Translations under genes and position numbers: made by a program | Source of the DNA: Lachnospiraceae bacterium | Lineage (GTDB): Bacteria > Bacillota > Clostridia > Lachnospirales > Lachnospiraceae | Length of the DNA: 64,000 bases | Assembly: GCA_900168235.1 (NCBI GenBank) | Contig: FUZG01000011.1 | Location: 60,200 to 124,199, forward strand | Direction of reading: 5' to 3' | Part shown: positions 61,195-64,000 of the stretch, one piece after another | Position numbering within the stretch: position 1 is the first letter of the stretch | How the letters are laid out: every line of letters begins with the position of its first letter | The notes under the pieces: generated by a model | Databases searched by the model: none | What the model was told of the DNA's origin: nothing | The model's input: only the letters and a program-made list of their open reading frames with translations

Positions 61195-61400
61195 AGCCAG
61201 GAGGCACAGAGCGTTGCTTTCCATAAGCATCCCGTTAAGAACCGCACAGGTGAGATCCACTGCATACGAAGACTTAGAGCACGGGGCAAGAGCTCTTCCG
61301 ATAGCGAATGTCCCGTGCGATATAGTCGAAGTAAGCAGTTAGCTCATCGTCGTGTGGTTCCCCGGGATGTGTTGGAAACAACGCTCTGCGTCTCCGTCAA
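61195..61400 (+). ncRNA. Candidate structured RNA forming one long irregular hairpin
   Basis: A 17-nt arm at 61200-61216 pairs with 61379-61395 (one A-C mismatch and one G-U). Moving inward, 61218-61222 pairs with 61374-61378, 61227-61234 with 61363-61370, 61239-61247 with 61352-61360, 61249-61254 with 61343-61348, 61260-61263 with 61335-61338, 61271-61274 with 61324-61327, and 61279-61285 (GCACGGG) with 61312-61318 (CCCGTGC). The size and rod-like shape recall 6S RNA, but the large central bubble of 6S is not evident and no good upstream promoter was found. Strand is assumed from the neighbours. Confidence 0.55.
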
Positions 61401-61442
61401 CAGTGCGAACAATAACAGCTTTTAGCCAAAGATATCAGCACC

Positions 61443-61471
61443 TTGCATAAAGAAAATGCGCAGTGTAAAAT
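61443..61471 (+). promoter_or_regulatory. Promoter of the rhomboid gene
   Basis: TTGCAT at 61443-61448, a 17-base spacer and TAAAAT at 61466-61471. Confidence 0.65.
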
Positions 61472-61474
61472 TAA

Positions 61475-61498
61475 ATCTGTATAAATGTCTATACAGAT
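61475..61498. promoter_or_regulatory. Inverted repeat at the rhomboid transcription start, possible operator
   Basis: ATCTGTATA and TATACAGAT form a perfect 9-bp inverted repeat around AATGTC. It covers the start predicted from the promoter at 61443-61471. Without a T run it is more likely a protein site than a terminator. Confidence 0.55.
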
Positions 61499-61525
61499 CA
61501 AAAATTGCAGAAAGGAAAAAATTTC

Positions 61526-62587
61526 TTGGAGGCAATAGTATCAGAATATCTGTCGCAGCATGGGTATTCCGCGCTCAGATCAGCCATGCCGCAGGTCGAA
61601 GTATTCTTCCGCGTTGAAGGAAATCTTGCGATGGCGATCCTCATGATAGACGGACGTCAGTTCATTCTCGATGTCCCCTCGTATCAGAATATGAAGGATC
61701 AGGTAGGGCGGATGTTCGAGGCAAAAGGATATACAAACGTCTGCGTATTTACAATTTTTCTTACACCAAATATCACAAACGTTCACGAAATTGCAAGAAA
61801 TGATTCATTCTTCTGGGCGATAGATCTCGGCAGAAAAAGACTATGTATTTTCGATAACGGCATGAGAGATTTTGACGGTCTGAGAGACGGACTTGCAGAT
61901 GCCATAAATATGGCAGCATCCCGTCCGGTAGGGGATAAGACCGTAGGACAGTGGATAATAGATCACACTGTGCGTAATCCCGCACCCGCAACGGTGTGCC
62001 TGATACTGCTGAATATCATCGCATTTATCGCAGTAACAGCATTTGGATCATCGACGGATCTTGACTATATGATATCCATCGGAGCTTTGTATGCCCCGGC
62101 GGTATTCGATAAAGCTCAGTTTTACAGACTGTTTACATGCATGTTCCTTCACTTCGGAGTAGAACATCTCGGAGCAAATATGTTTGCGCTGGCGCTGTTC
62201 GGATCAAGAGTCGAGCGGATAATGGGAAGCGGACGATATCTTCTCCTTTATATCCTGAGCGGACTCGCAGCATCCATGATGTCTCTTGGGACAGGAGTAT
62301 TTCTCCACAGCACAAACGCATCTGTGGGAGCGAGCGGTGCAGTATTCGGTATCATTGGAGCGCTTTTTGCGATACTTATCAGAAACAGGGGAAGGCTCGG
62401 AAGCATGACAGCAGGACGAGCAGCATTTCTGATAACTTACAGTATCTTTTCCGGATTTATGGCGAAGGGCATTGATAATGCAGCGCATATCGGCGGTCTG
62501 TTAATGGGACTTATCCTTGGTTTCATTCTTTACAGAGTTCCAAAGCGCACAAAGCCAAAGAATGAACAGACGGAAAATATGGGTTAA
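61526..62587 (+). CDS. Rhomboid-family intramembrane serine protease
   Basis: 353 aa from TTG 61526, nine bases after AAAGGA (a TTG at 61505 precedes that site). Residues 1-145 are a soluble N-terminal domain. The rhomboid core follows with about six membrane segments: FLHFGVEHLGANM, the catalytic Ser270 in VGASGAVFGIIGAL and His321 in DNAAHIGGLLMG. It should cut single-pass membrane proteins within the bilayer; its substrate is unknown. No neighbour suggests one, although the TadE-like proteins are close by. Confidence 0.9.
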   Translation: MEAIVSEYLSQHGYSALRSAMPQVEVFFRVEGNLAMAILMIDGRQFILDVPSYQNMKDQVGRMFEAKGYTNVCVFTIFLTPNITNVHEIARNDSFFWAIDLGRKRLCIFDNGMRDFDGLRDGLADAINMAASRPVGDKTVGQWIIDHTVRNPAPATVCLILLNIIAFIAVTAFGSSTDLDYMISIGALYAPAVFDKAQFYRLFTCMFLHFGVEHLGANMFALALFGSRVERIMGSGRYLLLYILSGLAASMMSLGTGVFLHSTNASVGASGAVFGIIGALFAILIRNRGRLGSMTAGRAAFLITYSIFSGFMAKGIDNAAHIGGLLMGLILGFILYRVPKRTKPKNEQTENMG

Positions 62588-62616
62588 AAAGGGTTAACCT
62601 TTGAAAGGATGAGGGT

Positions 62617-63639
62617 ATGAAGATAAATATTTATTATGGGGGACGCGGGATCGTGGGTGATCCCACGCTGTTTGTGCTCAGCAGGATGCAGTCGGTGCTT
62701 GAGGAGCTGAATGTACAGGTTGAGCGGATAAATCTCTATGACGAGAAGAGGAAGATCACGGCGCTTCCCAGTACACTGAATGATGCGGACGGCGCGATCT
62801 TTGGCACAACGGTAGAGTGGCTCGGTATCGGCGGCTATATGACAGAGTTTCTCGATGCCTGCTGGTTTTACGGAAATAAGGAAAAAATGAACGGTATCTA
62901 TATGATGCCTGTAGTTATGTCAACCACGTTCGGTGAGAGAGAAGGACTTCTTTCACTCCAGTCAGCATGGGATATGCTTGGCGGAAAGCTGTGTAACGGA
63001 CTTTCTGCATATGTCCGTGATCCGGTAGCATTTGAGCTCAATCAGGAATATATCAAGCTTATCGAAAAAGCAGCTGAGAACCTCTACAGAGTAATTTCAA
63101 GACGGACCATCACGCTTCCTGCAAGTAATCAGGCTGTGACACAGATGGTAGGTTCCAGCGAGCCGATAGACCTTACTCCGCAGGAGACAGAACAGCTTTC
63201 AAAATATGCATCTGACGATAATTACGTTCAGAAGCAGAAGGAAGATATCAGAGAGCTTACAGACCACTTCAGGACGCTTCTTAAGAATGACGGAAAGTCA
63301 GAGGATGTGGTCATAGGTGAAGCCTTCAGGAATCATTTTGTTCCTCAGACAAACTTCGAGGCGGTATACCAGTTTATAATAAAGGGACTGGATAAGCCGA
63401 TGATACTGGAGATTCATGACGATGTGCTGAATATCAGCTATGAAAAGAGAAATGAGCAGACAGTTCTCTGTAAGCTCACTCAGGAAAAGCTTGATCAGAT
63501 CACAAAGGGCGAGATATCATTCCAGAATGCATTTATGTCAGGCGAGATGCAGGTAAAGGGCGATTTCCGTATGCTCCGCATGCTCGACACGGTATTCACA
63601 TTCCAGAATACCCGAAAACCCGAACCTGAATACGTATAA
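62617..63639 (+). CDS. Flavodoxin-like reductase fused to an SCP2-type domain
   Basis: 340 aa. Residues 1-170 have a flavodoxin/NAD(P)H-dependent oxidoreductase fold (MKINIYYGGRGIVGDPTLFV; ADGAIFGTTVEWLGIGGYM), although the phosphate loop lacks the usual Ser/Thr run. Residues about 230-335 resemble an SCP2 sterol-carrier domain (FEAVYQFIIKGLDKPMILEI; FQNAFMSGEMQVKGDFRML). Such fusions occur in Clostridia with unknown function; lipid binding with redox activity is possible. ATG 62617 follows GAAAGGATGAGGG. It is followed by an insertion sequence. Confidence 0.75.
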   Translation: MKINIYYGGRGIVGDPTLFVLSRMQSVLEELNVQVERINLYDEKRKITALPSTLNDADGAIFGTTVEWLGIGGYMTEFLDACWFYGNKEKMNGIYMMPVVMSTTFGEREGLLSLQSAWDMLGGKLCNGLSAYVRDPVAFELNQEYIKLIEKAAENLYRVISRRTITLPASNQAVTQMVGSSEPIDLTPQETEQLSKYASDDNYVQKQKEDIRELTDHFRTLLKNDGKSEDVVIGEAFRNHFVPQTNFEAVYQFIIKGLDKPMILEIHDDVLNISYEKRNEQTVLCKLTQEKLDQITKGEISFQNAFMSGEMQVKGDFRMLRMLDTVFTFQNTRKPEPEYV

Positions 63640-63674
63640 AAAATACCCCTGAGATATCATTACCTCAAAATGTA

Positions 63675-63727
63675 CCGACCCCCAAAAGTTAGACCAAAAA
63701 TCTAACGATTGGGAGGTCGGTTTTTTT
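63675..63727 (+). terminator. Hairpin within the IS left end
   Basis: CCGACCCCC pairs with GGGAGGTCGG, followed by TTTTTTT, and encloses a second stem GTTAGA/TCTAAC. It would stop outside transcription from entering the transposase gene and also ends the upstream gene. Confidence 0.75.
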
Positions 63728-64000
63728 ATGGCGAAATACAGTTATGAATTCAAGAAAAAGTTGGTGACAGAATATTTGGATGGTCATGGTAGCTATGGTG
63801 TTCTTGCACAAAGACATGGTTTGTCTGATAAAAAATCATTAAGACAATGGGTTGCTGTTTATAACAAATTTGGTGATGACGGGCTAAAAAGATCACGCAA
63901 TCGGACGGTTTACTCTTTCGAAGAGAAGCTATCTATAGTAGAGTCTTACTTAACAAGTGAACTCTCATATCAGGAACTGGCTCTTAGAAACGGGATTAGC
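63728..64000 (+). CDS. IS3-family transposase OrfA, 3' truncated by the window edge
   Basis: 91 codons are visible from ATG 63728 to the window end. Two helix-turn-helix units are seen: YEFKKKLVTEYLDGHGSYGV with KSLRQWVAVYNKFG, and YSFEEKLSIVESYL with YQELALRNGIS. This is the IS150/IS3-type OrfA layout; OrfB with the DDE domain should follow by frameshift. The ATG lies immediately after a T run and no ribosome site is seen, as is common in these elements. Confidence 0.85.
   Translation, partial: MAKYSYEFKKKLVTEYLDGHGSYGVLAQRHGLSDKKSLRQWVAVYNKFGDDGLKRSRNRTVYSFEEKLSIVESYLTSELSYQELALRNGIS

Larger units (their letters stand above)
63671..64000 (+). mobile_element. Left end of an IS3-family insertion sequence
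   Basis: The putative left terminal sequence TGTACCGACCCCCAAAAGTTAGACC begins at 63671 in the TG...CCCCAAAAGTTAGAC style of this IS group (shown here for identification only in part: TGTACCGACCCCCAAAAGTT). It is followed by a terminator-like stem and the start of orfA. The right end and orfB lie beyond the window. Confidence 0.82.

Noticed and set aside
61160..61342. A 60-codon frame downstream of the tad operon
   Set aside because: It lacks a ribosome site, its composition is not protein-like, and it lies across a highly base-paired RNA structure.
61195..61400. RNase P RNA or tmRNA
   Set aside because: None of the conserved RNase P core motifs, the tmRNA tRNA-like ends or a tag reading frame was found.

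Overview
The window looks like a chromosomal segment of a motile, saccharolytic, low-to-mid GC Firmicute, most likely a Lachnospiraceae member of the Butyrivibrio/Roseburia kind. This is inferred from gene content: ABC-type sugar uptake with LacI regulators, GH36 and GH13_18 sugar enzymes, a glycogen branching enzyme, flagellin with FliS, a monoderm tad pilus locus without a secretin, tandem c-di-GMP-I riboswitches, and a short SRP RNA without an Alu domain. Start codons are often TTG behind strong Shine-Dalgarno sites. No rRNA, tRNA, CRISPR array or prophage was seen.

Layout. 1-5.5 kb: the end of a DUF1002 gene, a GNAT acetyltransferase, an OmpR-type response regulator with a multi-pass histidine kinase, and a double HD-domain protein. 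5.5-12 kb: SRP RNA behind a consensus promoter, then three secreted proteins, one of them a papain-fold protein that seems to have lost its catalytic residues. 12-16 kb: a LacI regulator and a two-gene P-loop kinase/GH13_18 phosphorylase operon, with LacI-type palindromes before both units. 16.4-23.3 kb: a giant LXG-like/RHS polymorphic toxin with an unfamiliar C-terminal tail, a 68-aa membrane protein and a lipoprotein, the last two being immunity or accessory candidates. 23.3-25.6 kb: a secreted transglutaminase-like protein. 25.6-33.1 kb: an alpha-galactoside locus (binding protein, two permeases, LacI regulator, GH36 alpha-galactosidase) with two promoters and three matching operators. 33-38.6 kb: an M48 peptidase, an ABC-F ATPase, a candidate type I toxin with antisense RNA, TatD and RsmA. 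38.7-43.8 kb: a TPR protein with a degenerate AAA-like end, and GlgB. 44-49.6 kb: flagellar genes, namely a small unknown protein, a FliK-like 1028-aa protein, flagellin and FliS. 49.7-50.7 kb: tandem c-di-GMP riboswitches before a secreted CAP-domain protein. 50.8-51.5 kb: upp. 51.8-61.2 kb: a complete tad/flp pilus operon with two prepilin peptidases. 61.2-61.4 kb: a strongly folded candidate non-coding RNA. 61.5-63.6 kb: a rhomboid protease and a flavodoxin-like/SCP2 protein. 63.7 kb to the end: the left end of an IS3-family insertion sequence.

How the genes fit together. Motility (flagellin, FliS), surface attachment (tad pilus), an HD-GYP-like protein and c-di-GMP riboswitches suggest control of a motile-to-attached switch. 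The sugar loci are separate LacI-controlled units. A family of four 29-nt imperfect hairpins (33180, 36374, 43822, 43866) lies just behind rho-independent terminators and shows compensatory base changes; it is among the most interesting unexplained signals, with the RHS tail and the RNA at 61200-61395.
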